DNA of 64,000 bases. It comes from Rhodopseudomonas sp. (GTDB lineage Bacteria; Pseudomonadota; Alphaproteobacteria; Rhizobiales; Xanthobacteraceae). Under the pieces are notes generated by a model. The model did no database searches. It was not told the DNA's origin and saw only the letters and a list, made by a program, of their open reading frames with translations. A program made the position numbers and the translations under genes. This document shows, in pieces, positions 26,800 to 36,130 of the stretch (the first letter of the stretch is position 1; every line of letters begins with the position of its first letter). Location of the stretch: assembly GCF_013377015.1 (NCBI RefSeq), contig NZ_JACABA010000001.1:269554-333553 (forward strand). Direction: 5' to 3'.

Positions 26800-26813
26800 G
26801 TGTACTTATACAC
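26800..26813. promoter_or_regulatory. hicAB operator 1
   Basis: Palindrome GTGTA-CTTA-TACAC. The same 5-bp arms with a 4-bp spacer recur 32 bp downstream (centre to centre), about three helical turns, in front of hicA. Confidence 0.75.
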
Positions 26814-26831
26814 TTGCCGAGTCGTCATTGT

Positions 26832-26845
26832 GTGTATAGATACAC
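26832..26845. promoter_or_regulatory. hicAB operator 2, abutting the hicA start codon
   Basis: Palindrome GTGTA-TAGA-TACAC ending one base before the hicA ATG (26847). A possible -10 (TATAGA, 26835-26840) lies inside it with TTGCCG 15 bp upstream. Transcription would then start at or next to the ATG, and there is no Shine-Dalgarno sequence, so a leaderless mRNA is possible. Confidence 0.65.
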
Positions 26846-26846
26846 C

Positions 26847-27035
26847 ATGAACTCGCGTGACATCATTGCGGCGCTAAAGGCCGACGGGTGGGTTCAGGTC
26901 GCCCAGAAGGGCAGCCACCGTCAGTTCAAACACCCGACCAAACCGGGCCGCACCACGGTCCCGCATCCGAAGCGTGATGTCCCGCTGGGAACGCTGCGCA
27001 GCATCGAGCAGCAATCCGGTCTCAAACTGAGGTGA
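26847..27035 (+). CDS. hicA: HicA toxin (mRNA interferase)
   Basis: 62 residues, full-length HicA with a dsRBD-like fold: MNSRDIIAALKADGWVQVAQKGSHRQFKHP, with the catalytic His24 in GSHRQF, and VPHPKRDVPLGTLRSIEQQSGL. HicA toxins cleave mRNA; HicB binds and neutralises them. The track start at 26745 is too long. The start lies directly behind operator 2 with no ribosome binding site. Its stop overlaps a possible GTG start of hicB. Active-site residues are intact, so the toxin is probably functional. Confidence 0.95.
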   Translation: MNSRDIIAALKADGWVQVAQKGSHRQFKHPTKPGRTTVPHPKRDVPLGTLRSIEQQSGLKLR

Positions 27036-27040
27036 CGCCC

Positions 27041-27433
27041 ATGCGCCATTACATCGCACTGATCCACAAGGACGAAGGCAGCGACTACGGGGTTTCGTTT
27101 CCCGATCTGCCCGGCGTCATCAGCGCCGGCCGCACCCTGGACGAAGCGCGCGACATGGCGGCCGAGGCGCTGGCACTGCACCTGCAGGGCATGGCGGAAG
27201 ACGGCGACGCCGTGCCCGAGCCGTCGACGCTGGAATCGATCATGCAGAATCCGCAGAACCGCAACGGCGTCGCCGTTCTGGTGCCGGTGATTCCGCCGGC
27301 GGTCAGATCGGTACGGATCAACATCACGCTTCCCGCCGACATCCTCGAACAGATCGACGCCTATGCCGAACGCGAGGGTTTCACCCGGTCCGGCTTTCTG
27401 GCGCAGGCGGCGAAGAAGTCGATGGCGGCCTAA
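27041..27433 (+). CDS. hicB: HicB antitoxin with RHH DNA-binding tail
   Basis: 130 residues. The N-terminal HicB fold reads MRHYIALIHKDEGSDYGVSFPDLPGVISAG. The C-terminal ribbon-helix-helix domain (about 88-130) reads RSVRINITLPADILEQIDAYAEREGFTRSGFLAQAAKKSM and should bind the twin palindromes upstream of hicA for autoregulation. I chose ATG 27041, seven bases after AGG; the GTG at 27032 (GTGA overlap with the hicA stop) is an alternative that adds three residues. Antitoxin downstream of toxin is the usual hicAB order. Confidence 0.93.
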   Translation: MRHYIALIHKDEGSDYGVSFPDLPGVISAGRTLDEARDMAAEALALHLQGMAEDGDAVPEPSTLESIMQNPQNRNGVAVLVPVIPPAVRSVRINITLPADILEQIDAYAEREGFTRSGFLAQAAKKSMAA

Positions 27434-27556
27434 CTAACAGGTCGTAATCGCTGCGCTTGCACGGGCGGTGGGCTTTTCTTACAAGTCACGGATGCGAGCG
27501 CGTCACCCCGCTCTCGCCAACGACGTTGCCACAACCCTCTGGTCCAGCGAGCGCTC

Positions 27557-27994
27557 ATGGCCCAACCCGCCGCCTATTTCCCGCGCCGCCTGATCCTCGC
27601 GGCCGCGATGATTTCCGGCATGCTGCTGGCGCTGGCGCTGCACATGCTGGGGCAGCGCTTCGGGCTCGATCTCGGCGGGCTGTGGCGCAGCGATCTCACC
27701 AGTTTCATGCCCGCGGGCGCGGCGTTGGCTTGGTGGTTGGTGGCGACCGCGGGGTTTGCCGGCGGCTATCTCACGGCGGCACTGATGCACAGCGCGGTGT
27801 CGGGCCAGATCCCGCCGCGGATGCGGCAATTCCTGATCGGGCTCGGCGTGCTGGTGTTGGCCGCCGCGGGCCAGGCGGCATCGGCGCCCTCGCCGCTGCC
27901 GACCATCGCTGGCGTGCTGGCGGGCCTGGCGACGTTGTGCCTCGGCGCGCTGATGGCGTTCTGCGGCGCGCATTTCGCGTTGCGCAAGGTCTGA
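27557..27994 (+). CDS. small integral membrane protein, unknown function
   Basis: 145 residues with four predicted membrane helices (about 12-30, 55-80, 92-108 and 116-138), a basic N-terminus (FPRRLILAAAM) and almost no soluble portion. I do not recognise a family. It ends in front of a strong bidirectional terminator shared with the convergent DUF892 gene. No partner gene is evident. Confidence 0.6.
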   Translation: MAQPAAYFPRRLILAAAMISGMLLALALHMLGQRFGLDLGGLWRSDLTSFMPAGAALAWWLVATAGFAGGYLTAALMHSAVSGQIPPRMRQFLIGLGVLVLAAAGQAASAPSPLPTIAGVLAGLATLCLGALMAFCGAHFALRKV

Positions 27995-28010
27995 GGTGGT
28001 TCGGTGAACG

Positions 28011-28041
28011 AAACGCCGCGCAGGAACCTGCGCGGCGTTTT
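28011..28041. terminator. bidirectional terminator
   Basis: Inverted repeat AAACGCCGCGCAGG / CCTGCGCGGCGTTT separated by AA, followed by T. A-run on one side and T-run on the other serve both the membrane protein gene and the convergent DUF892 gene. Confidence 0.85.
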
Positions 28042-28067
28042 GCCTCAGTTCAATATTGCACGCATCG

Positions 28068-28574
28068 TCAGCTCGCGGCGCGAAGATTGACGCGTGTTTC
28101 GGCCAGCGTAGTCAGCTTGCGGTCGGTGGCCTTTTCCTCGTCAAGGGTCTTTTGCAACACCGCGGCGCAATCGTTGCGGCCGAGCTGCTTGGCCCAGGCG
28201 ATCAGACTGCCGTAGCGGGCGATCTCATAGTGCTCGACGGCCTGCGCGGCGTTGATCAGCGCGGCGTCGAGCACCGCCTTGTCGTCAATCTCGCCGGTCA
28301 CGTCATCGGCTTCTGCGATGATACCGTCGATCGCCGGGCATGCCACCGCCTTGATCGCGGCGCCGTGCATCTCGAATACCTGTTCCAGCCGCTGCACGTG
28401 GCCTCGGGTTTCATCGAGGTGGGTCAGAAATCCCTGCTGCAGCTGCCGATCGGTGGCCTTGTCGGCCATTTTCGGCAGCGCCTTCAATAGCTGCCTTTCG
28501 GCGTAATAGATGTCCTGCAATTGATGCACGAACAAGTCATCCATGGTCTTGATGTCTTTGGTGAAAAGTCCCAT
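28068..28574 (-). CDS. DUF892 (YciE/YciF-type) ferritin-like stress protein
   Basis: 168 residues from MGLFTKDIKTMDDLFVHQLQDIYYAERQLLKALPKM, the classic DUF892 start. These are four-helix ferritin-like proteins with a di-metal site built from Glu/His, here in DIYYAERQ, HLDETRGHVQRLEQVF and VEHYEIARYG. Family members are induced by general stress. The track ORF adds about 200 upstream residues that are not real. An EcfG-type promoter motif lies 76-100 bp upstream, fitting the common placement of this family in the alphaproteobacterial general stress regulon. Confidence 0.9.
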   Translation of the reverse strand: MGLFTKDIKTMDDLFVHQLQDIYYAERQLLKALPKMADKATDRQLQQGFLTHLDETRGHVQRLEQVFEMHGAAIKAVACPAIDGIIAEADDVTGEIDDKAVLDAALINAAQAVEHYEIARYGSLIAWAKQLGRNDCAAVLQKTLDEEKATDRKLTTLAETRVNLRAAS

Positions 28575-28959
28575 CGCCAGATCCTCGCAATGTGGAACAT
28601 GACAGCTTTGCGACACCCGCTGCGATGCTCCGATGTGATGAGCGACGTTAACCAGCGAAACGAAACTCTGTTCCTTGCGCGCGGCGGACATGCGCATCAT
28701 ATCGACAGCAGCACGGCCCGATCGGCCCAGAGTGAGCCATTGCGGCCATGACACGACGGCGCACCAAGTTTGCGTTACATCAAAGGCCGATCGGGCCCGC
28801 CGCCGCAATGATGCGCGATCTTGTCGCCGCAGCCGATTGGATTGCACTGTGGGCTGGTTTTGCCCTAAAGAATGTCGCGTAAATGAGTAGGTTGGCTGCC
28901 GCTTGCCGAAGATCGCTGCGATCGGCGCTCGCCATGTTGCCGCCCCGCCGGGAGGACGA
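28575..28959. promoter_or_regulatory. divergent region between DUF892 gene and UPF0104 gene
   Basis: A 385-bp gap. It holds the EcfG-like promoter of the DUF892 gene and an inverted pair GGCCCGATCGGCCCAG / GGCCGATCGGGCCCG (about 28727-28800). No convincing ORF is present. Confidence 0.45.
28650..28674 (-). promoter_or_regulatory. EcfG (general stress sigma factor) promoter
   Basis: On the minus strand GGAAC-N17-GTT matches the EcfG consensus GGAAC-N16/17-CGTT, apart from the leading C of the -10. It would give a leader of roughly 70 nt in front of the DUF892 gene. Confidence 0.55.
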
Positions 28960-30027
28960 ATGCATCGAGTGCTGACCGCGCTGGGGCGTGGCTTCAAGAG
29001 ACATGTCGGCTGGAAACGAGTCGGGATTGTCGCAAGCGTCCTCATCGTCGCCTTCGCCATCACGTCGCTGGTCCGCACCCTCAAGGGCGTCGACAGCGGC
29101 ACCATTCTTGTCGCGCTGACCGAAAAGACCCATGGCCAGATCGGGCTCGCGGCGCTGTGCGTGCTTGGCGCGTTCTGCACGCTGACATTCTATGATTTCT
29201 TCGCGCTGCGCACGATCGGCAAGCTGCACGTGCCGTACCGGATCGCGGCGCTGTCGGCTTTCACCAGCTACGTGATCGGCCACAACATCGGCGCCACGGT
29301 GTTCACCGGCGGCGCGATCCGATTCCGGATTTATTCCGACTACAGCCTGAGCGCGATCGACGTCGCCAAGATCTGCTTCGTCTCCGGACTGACCTTCTGG
29401 CTCGGCAATCTGTTCGTGCTCGGCACCGGCATGATCTGGCATCCGCCGGCCGCCAGCGCGATGGACCTGTTGCCCGACGAGATCAACCGGCTGATCGGGG
29501 TGGGCTGCCTGTCGGGTATCGCGGCCTATTTCATCTGGCTGGCGCTGGGCAAGAAACGGCGCGAACTCGGCCAGAACGGCTGGAAAGTCGTGCTGCCGTC
29601 GGCGCGACTGACGCTGGTGCAGGTGCTGATCGGCGTCGTCGACCTCGGCTTCTGCGCGCTGGCGATGTATCTGCTGATGCCGTCCACGCCGCAGATCGAC
29701 TTCGTCTCGCTGGCGGTAGTGTTCATTCTCGCCACTTTGCTCGGCTTCGCCAGCCACGCGCCCGGCAGCCTCGGCGTATTCGACGCCGCGATGCTGGTGG
29801 CGCTGCCGCAATTCGCCCGCGAGGATTTGATCGCCACATTACTGATCTACCGCGTGCTGTATTTCATCCTGCCGTTCGGGCTCGCGATTTCGATCCTCGG
29901 GACGCGCGAACTCTGGCTCAGCGTGATGGTGCCCTGGCAGAAGCGCCGCAGCGCCATCGCCGCCGCCGCGACCGCGACCGCGACGCCAGTCCGCCAGATC
30001 GCGCATCGCCCGGCGCCGAAGCGATGA
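28960..30027 (+). CDS. UPF0104/LPG-synthase-type membrane protein (flippase domain only)
   Basis: 355 residues. The ATG at 28960 follows a perfect GGAGG at 5 bp; the track start is 57 bp too early. It shows about eight membrane helices with the family signatures VIGHNIGATVFTGGAIRFRIYS, FWLGNLFVLGTGM and LLGFASHAPGSLGVFDAAMLV. It corresponds to the membrane (flippase) half of MprF, without the cytosolic aminoacyl-transferase domain. Such proteins are thought to move lipids or lipid-linked substrates. A 4-bp ATGA overlap with the longest form of the following hydrolase gene suggests an operon. Confidence 0.85.
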   Translation: MHRVLTALGRGFKRHVGWKRVGIVASVLIVAFAITSLVRTLKGVDSGTILVALTEKTHGQIGLAALCVLGAFCTLTFYDFFALRTIGKLHVPYRIAALSAFTSYVIGHNIGATVFTGGAIRFRIYSDYSLSAIDVAKICFVSGLTFWLGNLFVLGTGMIWHPPAASAMDLLPDEINRLIGVGCLSGIAAYFIWLALGKKRRELGQNGWKVVLPSARLTLVQVLIGVVDLGFCALAMYLLMPSTPQIDFVSLAVVFILATLLGFASHAPGSLGVFDAAMLVALPQFAREDLIATLLIYRVLYFILPFGLAISILGTRELWLSVMVPWQKRRSAIAAAATATATPVRQIAHRPAPKR

Positions 30028-30095
30028 TCCGATGCGCGGCCCGGTCGGGCAGCGCGGTCTCTTATTTTTGCCCCATCCGGGGCGTCAAACGTCGC

Positions 30096-32078
30096 ATGAT
30101 CACGATATCCTCGATCCGTTCGTTCTTCCCGCTCGCTATCCTGCTGGCCGGCCTTCTCGCCGGCATCGGCCTGCTGCCAGCCGAACGCGCCGTGGCGCAG
30201 CCGGCCGGCGCCGTCACCCAGCCCGACGCCGACGCCGCGATGCAGATTTCCTGGGAGGTCCGGAACAGGTTCCGGCTGTTCCGCGAGGAGCGCGACTTCC
30301 TGCTGCACGCCGAGACGCTGCGCGGCCGCGGCGTGCTGGCCTCCGAGCAGGCGCTGGAACAGCAGAGCGACGGTCGCGGCTGGGCCCGCAATACCGTCAA
30401 CCGGCTCTGCATCGATCTGACCGGCCGGGTCAACGAACCCTGCTTCCGCGACGGCGTCAGGGAGAGCTACCTGACCCCGACCGATCACCCGGTCACGGTG
30501 CGGCTGACCGGCACGATTCCGGTCGGAGCGACCTGCGCCTGGAGTTTCGACGACGGCGACGGCCCGCGGGCCTCGACGCTGGATTGCAACGAGCCGGTGA
30601 ATTTCCGCGCCCGCTACGGCCGCCCGACGGTGGCCACGGTGGACGTCTCCAGCGGCGCCGAGCCGGCGCAGCATATCGTCGGCAACATCTTGGTGCGCGA
30701 CATCCTGATCGCGGGGCTCGGCGACTCGATCGCCTCGGGCGAAGGCAATCCGGACCGCGAGATCGCGCTGGCCGACGACGGCTTCTGCTTTCGCTCCTAT
30801 CTCGGCCTGTCCGGCCAGTTCTATCGGCCGAGCCGTGCCGGCTACAAGGGCGGCCGCGCCTGCGAGGCGCCGGACACGCTGCAGGCCTGGCAGCGCTACG
30901 GCGCATTGTGGTTCAACTCGCCCTGCCACCGCTCGCTGTACAGCTACCAGACCCGCACCGCGCTGGCGCTGGCGGCGCGCTATCCGCATATCGCGGTGAC
31001 GCTGCTGCCGCTCGGCTGCACCGGGGCGACGATTGCCGACGGCCTGTTCGGCGCGCAACGCGCCCGCGAATGCCTGCTGTCCAAGGGGTCGTTCAACTGC
31101 CGCGGTAGCGTCAACGCTCAGCTCGCCGAATTGCGCGAGGCGATGGCCGCGGTGAAGAAGCGCCAGCCGAACCGCGCGCTCGATCTGGTGCTGCTGTCGG
31201 TTGGCGCCAACGACATCAACTTCTCCGGGCTGGTCGCCGACGTGATCGTCGACAATCCGACCGAGCGCGCGCTGTTCCGTCGCTCCGGGGTGATCGGATC
31301 GATCGACGAATCCCGCACCGCGCTGGCGCGCGAGCTGCCGCGCGCGTTCGGCAAATTGCGCGAGGCGTTGAAGCCGTTGGTGGGCGACCTCGAGCGCGTG
31401 CTCTATGTGTCCTACGCCAATCCGACGCTGGTGAATGGCGGCGCGCCCTGCGCCGGCGGCCGCGCCGGCTTCGACATCCATCCGTCGTTCAACGCCGATC
31501 CACAACGGCTCGCCGCGGTGTCGGCCTTCGTGAAGGACGAGTTCCTGCCGCAGCTGCGGAATCTGGCGCTGTGCGAGGGCGGCGTGCTGTGTGGCGATCC
31601 CGCCGCCGACCGCATGACGCTGGTCGATTCGCATCAGCGTGCCTTCGCCGATCACGGCTTCTGCGCCCGCGCCGAAACCGATCCGGAATTCGACCGCGCC
31701 TGTTTCTCGGCGAGCGGCGATAGTTTTACCACCGACCTGGTCGCCGCGGCGAGTTCGCCGCTGACCTGCGGCGCCGGCGCCAGCAGCTTTCGCGCCTATC
31801 TGCCGCGGGCGCGCTGGATCCGCGACGCCAATGACAGCTATTTCGCGGCGATGACCTATCCGCAGGGCCTGCCGGGCGCGATCCAGCCCGCCGACATCCA
31901 TGACGCCACCTGGGGCGTGGTCTCGGCGGTCTATGGCGGCGCGGTGCATCCCTCGGCCGAGGGCCACGCCGCGATGGCCGACGCGGCGACGCCGGTGGCG
32001 GCCGCGGTGCTGCGGCTGCCCGCGCTGTCGCAGGTGATCGAACAACCGCTGCCGCCGCTCGAGCGGCCGCGGGAATAG
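30096..32078 (+). CDS. large exported SGNH/GDSL-type hydrolase
   Basis: 660 residues with a signal sequence (SFFPLAILLAGLLAGIGLLPAERAVA). The N-terminal region (about 35-200) has an Ig/PKD-like look (TVRLTGTIPVGATCAWSFDDGDG). The catalytic domain begins with block I AGLGDSIASGEGN (Ser211), then LLSVGANDINFS, and ends with GAVHPSAEGHAAM (His618). It is much longer than a basic SGNH domain, with large insertions and about 18 Cys, so it is probably periplasmic, secreted or surface-bound and disulfide-rich. The substrate (ester of lipid, glycan or polymer) is unknown. The alternative start at 30024 overlaps the upstream stop as ATGA. Confidence 0.8.
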   Translation: MITISSIRSFFPLAILLAGLLAGIGLLPAERAVAQPAGAVTQPDADAAMQISWEVRNRFRLFREERDFLLHAETLRGRGVLASEQALEQQSDGRGWARNTVNRLCIDLTGRVNEPCFRDGVRESYLTPTDHPVTVRLTGTIPVGATCAWSFDDGDGPRASTLDCNEPVNFRARYGRPTVATVDVSSGAEPAQHIVGNILVRDILIAGLGDSIASGEGNPDREIALADDGFCFRSYLGLSGQFYRPSRAGYKGGRACEAPDTLQAWQRYGALWFNSPCHRSLYSYQTRTALALAARYPHIAVTLLPLGCTGATIADGLFGAQRARECLLSKGSFNCRGSVNAQLAELREAMAAVKKRQPNRALDLVLLSVGANDINFSGLVADVIVDNPTERALFRRSGVIGSIDESRTALARELPRAFGKLREALKPLVGDLERVLYVSYANPTLVNGGAPCAGGRAGFDIHPSFNADPQRLAAVSAFVKDEFLPQLRNLALCEGGVLCGDPAADRMTLVDSHQRAFADHGFCARAETDPEFDRACFSASGDSFTTDLVAAASSPLTCGAGASSFRAYLPRARWIRDANDSYFAAMTYPQGLPGAIQPADIHDATWGVVSAVYGGAVHPSAEGHAAMADAATPVAAAVLRLPALSQVIEQPLPPLERPRE

Positions 32079-32116
32079 CGCAGGATCGTCCCGCGCAGGT
32101 TCGTCTCGCGCAGGGT

Positions 32117-32258
32117 TGTCATTCCGGGGCGCGCGCAGCGGTAGCTGCGAGCGAACCCGGAATCTTGCAACACGAGGAAGCGTCAACACACCGCGGACGG
32201 AGTCCGTGGGCGAGATTCCGGGTTCGCTCAAGCTGCGCTTTCGCGCCCCGGAATGACA
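32117..32258. repeat. palindromic intergenic repeat, copy B
   Basis: A 142-bp element with 17-bp perfect terminal repeats TGTCATTCCGGGGCGCG / CGCGCCCCGGAATGACA and the internal pair GCGAACCCGGAATC / GATTCCGGGTTCGC, as in copy A. It begins 38 bp after the SGNH hydrolase stop and ends 9 bp before the end of the convergent DUF2147 gene. Confidence 0.9.
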
Positions 32259-32267
32259 GGTGGCGTG

Positions 32268-32906
32268 CTATTTCGCCGGGGCGGGCGCCGGGTTCGCCAT
32301 TTTCGGCGCCGGTGCCATCGGTGCGGGCGCCTTCGGCTTCGGCGGTGCGGCGCCCGCCGTCCCCGGCTTCATCGCCGCGGCTTGGGACGGCAGGAATTTC
32401 TGCACGATCGCCGGATCGAGCTGGGCGATCGCGGTGTCGGGCAGCCGCTGCCAGGTCTCGTCCTGGCCGAGCGCCGGGGTCAGCACATAGCCGCGCAGCG
32501 TCAGCGCCTGGCCGTCCGGGCTGACGGTCAGCATCGCCTTCCAGATATCGCCGTTGCGCGGATCGAGGATGTTGCCGCCCTCGTATTTCAGGCCGTTGCG
32601 CTTCATGTCGCGGATCAGCGAAATGCCCAGCACCGGCTGGTTCTTGCGATCGTCCTCGCATTCGCTGCAGATCGCATTGCCCGGCGCGCCGGGCTTCGGG
32701 AAGGTCTTGGCGACCACCCCCTCATACATGCCGCCGCCGCGGTCGAGCATCAGCAGCCAGAGCACGGGCTTGCCGTCCTCGCTACGCTGCCACATCCCGG
32801 CGGCGCTGGGCTGCTCGGCCGCCTTGAGCGGCGCGGAGGTGAACAGGGCCAAGCCGGCCAAGGCGGCGATAGCGGCGAATGTCGAGAGCGAGCGGTGTAT
32901 CTTCAT
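32268..32906 (-). CDS. exported DUF2147 protein
   Basis: 212 residues. Signal peptide MKIHRSLSTFAAIAALAGLALFTSAPLKA. The DUF2147 domain (about 30-165) is shown by AAGMWQRSEDGKPVLWLLML, a Cys pair ICSECEDDRKNQP, GLKYEGGNILDPRNGDIWKAMLTV and LTLRGYVLTPALGQDETW. The domain is a lipocalin-like small periplasmic fold of unknown function. The last 35 residues are a Pro/Ala/Lys-rich repeat tail (PKPKAPAPMAPAPKMANPAPAPAK), typical of wall-spanning linkers. It is convergent with the SGNH hydrolase. Confidence 0.85.
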   Translation of the reverse strand: MKIHRSLSTFAAIAALAGLALFTSAPLKAAEQPSAAGMWQRSEDGKPVLWLLMLDRGGGMYEGVVAKTFPKPGAPGNAICSECEDDRKNQPVLGISLIRDMKRNGLKYEGGNILDPRNGDIWKAMLTVSPDGQALTLRGYVLTPALGQDETWQRLPDTAIAQLDPAIVQKFLPSQAAAMKPGTAGAAPPKPKAPAPMAPAPKMANPAPAPAK

Positions 32907-33207
32907 GGCCTCACCTGAAACATCGCGATGGGTCGAGATTATGGCGAAACGCGCCGCAGAGCCAGAGGGGCGATGTAAACGGCGCCGCGCGGACCGCAGC
33001 GCGGCCGCCCGGCACTATGCGCCAGCCGCGAGCCACCCTTCCTCCTGCGCGGGCTGTCGTATATGAGAGAATTGCCTCCGGAGCGTGCCGATCGTTCCCA
33101 GGAGCGGATTGGCGACGTCGATGGTGGCGGCGGTTATTCAATTCAAAAATCGCGAGCTGACACGTGATCGACGCAAACGCGGACAGGCATTTCAACCAGG
33201 ACTTGGC
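32907..33207. other. gap between DUF2147 gene and L,D-transpeptidase gene
   Basis: 301 bp. The track ORFs here are out-of-frame or low-complexity. An in-frame upstream extension of the transpeptidase starts at 33085 but lacks signal-peptide character. I see no clear promoter motif. Confidence 0.3.
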
Positions 33208-34755
33208 ATGGTCAATCGATTGACGACGACGCAATCCACCGTGGCGATGCGGCGTTGGGGGCCTGCCGCCCTCGTGACGGTTGCGGCGATGGCCGCACTG
33301 ATGGCGCTGCCCGCCGACGCGGCGACAAAACGGGCTCGTCCCGCGCCGTCCATCGAGGCGACAGCGCCGCGCGAGGCCGGCGAGCCGATCATGGCGATCG
33401 TGTCGATCAAGAGCCAGAAGGTCACTTTCTACGACGCCGACGGCTGGATCCTGCGGGCGCCGGTGTCGACCGGCACCACGGGACGCGAGACGCCGGCCGG
33501 CGTGTTCGCCCTGCTCGAGAAGGACAAGGACCACCACTCGAGCATGTATGACGACGCCTGGATGCCGAACATGCAGCGCATCACCTGGAACGGCGTCGCC
33601 CTGCATGGCGGGCCGCTGCCCGGCTATGCGGCCTCGCACGGCTGCGTACGGATGCCTTTTGGCTTTGCCGAGAAGCTGTTCGACAAGACCCGGATCGGGA
33701 TGCGGGTGATCATCTCGCCGAACGACGCCGAGCCGGTCGAGTTCTCCCATCCGGCGCTGTTCGTTCCGGACCGGGAGGCGATCGCGGCCGCACCGGCCAA
33801 GGCCGAGACGTTCCCGCGCGAGGCGGCCGAGGCTGCCAAGACCGCCGACGAGGCGAAGAAAGCCGCCGCGACAGCGACGCGCGAGACGGCTTTGCTGACG
33901 GCGTCGCTGCGCAAGCTGGAAAAGCTCAAGACCCGTGCCGACACCGAGCTCGCCACCGCCGACAAGGCGCTCGCCGCCGCCAAGACCGACGAGGCCAAGG
34001 CGCGGGCCGAGGACCTCAAGCAAAAGGCCGCCGCCAAGGCCGCGGACCTGGCGACCCAATTCGAGACCGCCAAAGCCGACGCCAAATCGAAGCTCGACGC
34101 AGCCGCCGCCGCAAAGGAAGCCGCCAAGGCGGCGCAGACCAGGAAGGCCGATACGGCCAAAGCAGCGAGCGAGGCGAAGCTCGCGCTTGAACCGGCGTCG
34201 ATCTTCATCAGCCGCGCGACGCAGAAGCTTTACGTGCGGCGCAACACCCATAAGCCGGCGCCGGACGGAGGCGGCGAGGTGTTCGATGCGACCATCGAGG
34301 TTCCGGTCACGATCCGCGATCCCGGCAAACCGATCGGCACGCATGTGTTCACGGCGGTGACGCGCAACGATGCGGGCCTGCGCTGGACCGCGGTCACGAT
34401 CGACAACGCCGACGACGCCAAGGCCGCGCTCGACCGCATCACCATTCCGCAGGAGGTGCTCGATCGCATCGCGCCGACCGCTTCGCCGCGAACCTCGATC
34501 GTCATCTCGGACGAGCCGCTGAGCGCCGAGACCAACTATCGCACCGAATTCGTCGCGGTGCTGAACAACCAGCCCCAGGGCGGCTTCGTGACGCGCCGGC
34601 CGACGGCCGATGTCCGCGTATCGGACAATGACGATCAGGACGGCGGCGGCTTCGGCTCGTTTTTCCAGCGCAGCTGGAACCCGCAACCCGTCAACCCGAA
34701 CCCGCGCCGGCGCGGCGGCCCGGTCTATTATCAGCAGCCGCGCGGCTGGTGGTGA
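33208..34755 (+). CDS. L,D-transpeptidase (YkuD) with coiled coil and second, inactive-looking YkuD-like domain
   Basis: 515 residues. A basic N-terminus plus signal or anchor helix (about 16-38, ALVTVAAMAALMALPADA) is followed by a YkuD domain (about 60-175). It has the catalytic motif HGGPLPGYAASHGCVRMP (His133, Cys146). L,D-transpeptidases crosslink peptidoglycan 3-3 or attach proteins, and they dominate polar-growing Hyphomicrobiales. A Lys/Ala/Glu-rich coiled coil (about 190-328) follows, then IFISRATQKLYVRRN...EVPVTIRDPGKPIGTHVFTAV (about 330-450), which mimics the YkuD N-terminal strands but has no SHGCR site. The C-terminus is Pro/Arg/Tyr-rich. The start at 33208 is chosen from the signal sequence. 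Confidence 0.85.
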   Translation: MVNRLTTTQSTVAMRRWGPAALVTVAAMAALMALPADAATKRARPAPSIEATAPREAGEPIMAIVSIKSQKVTFYDADGWILRAPVSTGTTGRETPAGVFALLEKDKDHHSSMYDDAWMPNMQRITWNGVALHGGPLPGYAASHGCVRMPFGFAEKLFDKTRIGMRVIISPNDAEPVEFSHPALFVPDREAIAAAPAKAETFPREAAEAAKTADEAKKAAATATRETALLTASLRKLEKLKTRADTELATADKALAAAKTDEAKARAEDLKQKAAAKAADLATQFETAKADAKSKLDAAAAAKEAAKAAQTRKADTAKAASEAKLALEPASIFISRATQKLYVRRNTHKPAPDGGGEVFDATIEVPVTIRDPGKPIGTHVFTAVTRNDAGLRWTAVTIDNADDAKAALDRITIPQEVLDRIAPTASPRTSIVISDEPLSAETNYRTEFVAVLNNQPQGGFVTRRPTADVRVSDNDDQDGGGFGSFFQRSWNPQPVNPNPRRRGGPVYYQQPRGWW

Positions 34756-34780
34756 GGCGCTGACCGCAACCTGCCGTGGT

Positions 34781-34830
34781 GCGAGATTCCGGGTTCGCTC
34801 GCGGCTGTCGCCGCGCGCGCCCCGGAATGA
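34781..34830. repeat. palindromic intergenic repeat, half copy C
   Basis: About 50 bp equal to the right half of copies A and B: GCGAGATTCCGGGTTCGCTC then CGCGCCCCGGAATGA. The left half is missing. It begins 25 bp after the transpeptidase stop. Confidence 0.8.
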
Positions 34831-34927
34831 TTGACGCGAGCGATGAACTGCCGTCGTGGCGCATGCCGACTCGAGGCAGCGTCATTGGACGAGGCGACGC
34901 ATCGCCTCGCCGCAACTCACAATCCGC

Positions 34928-36112
<1,185 letters not shown>

Positions 36113-36130
36113 TCAAGAAAACTCGGAGAA

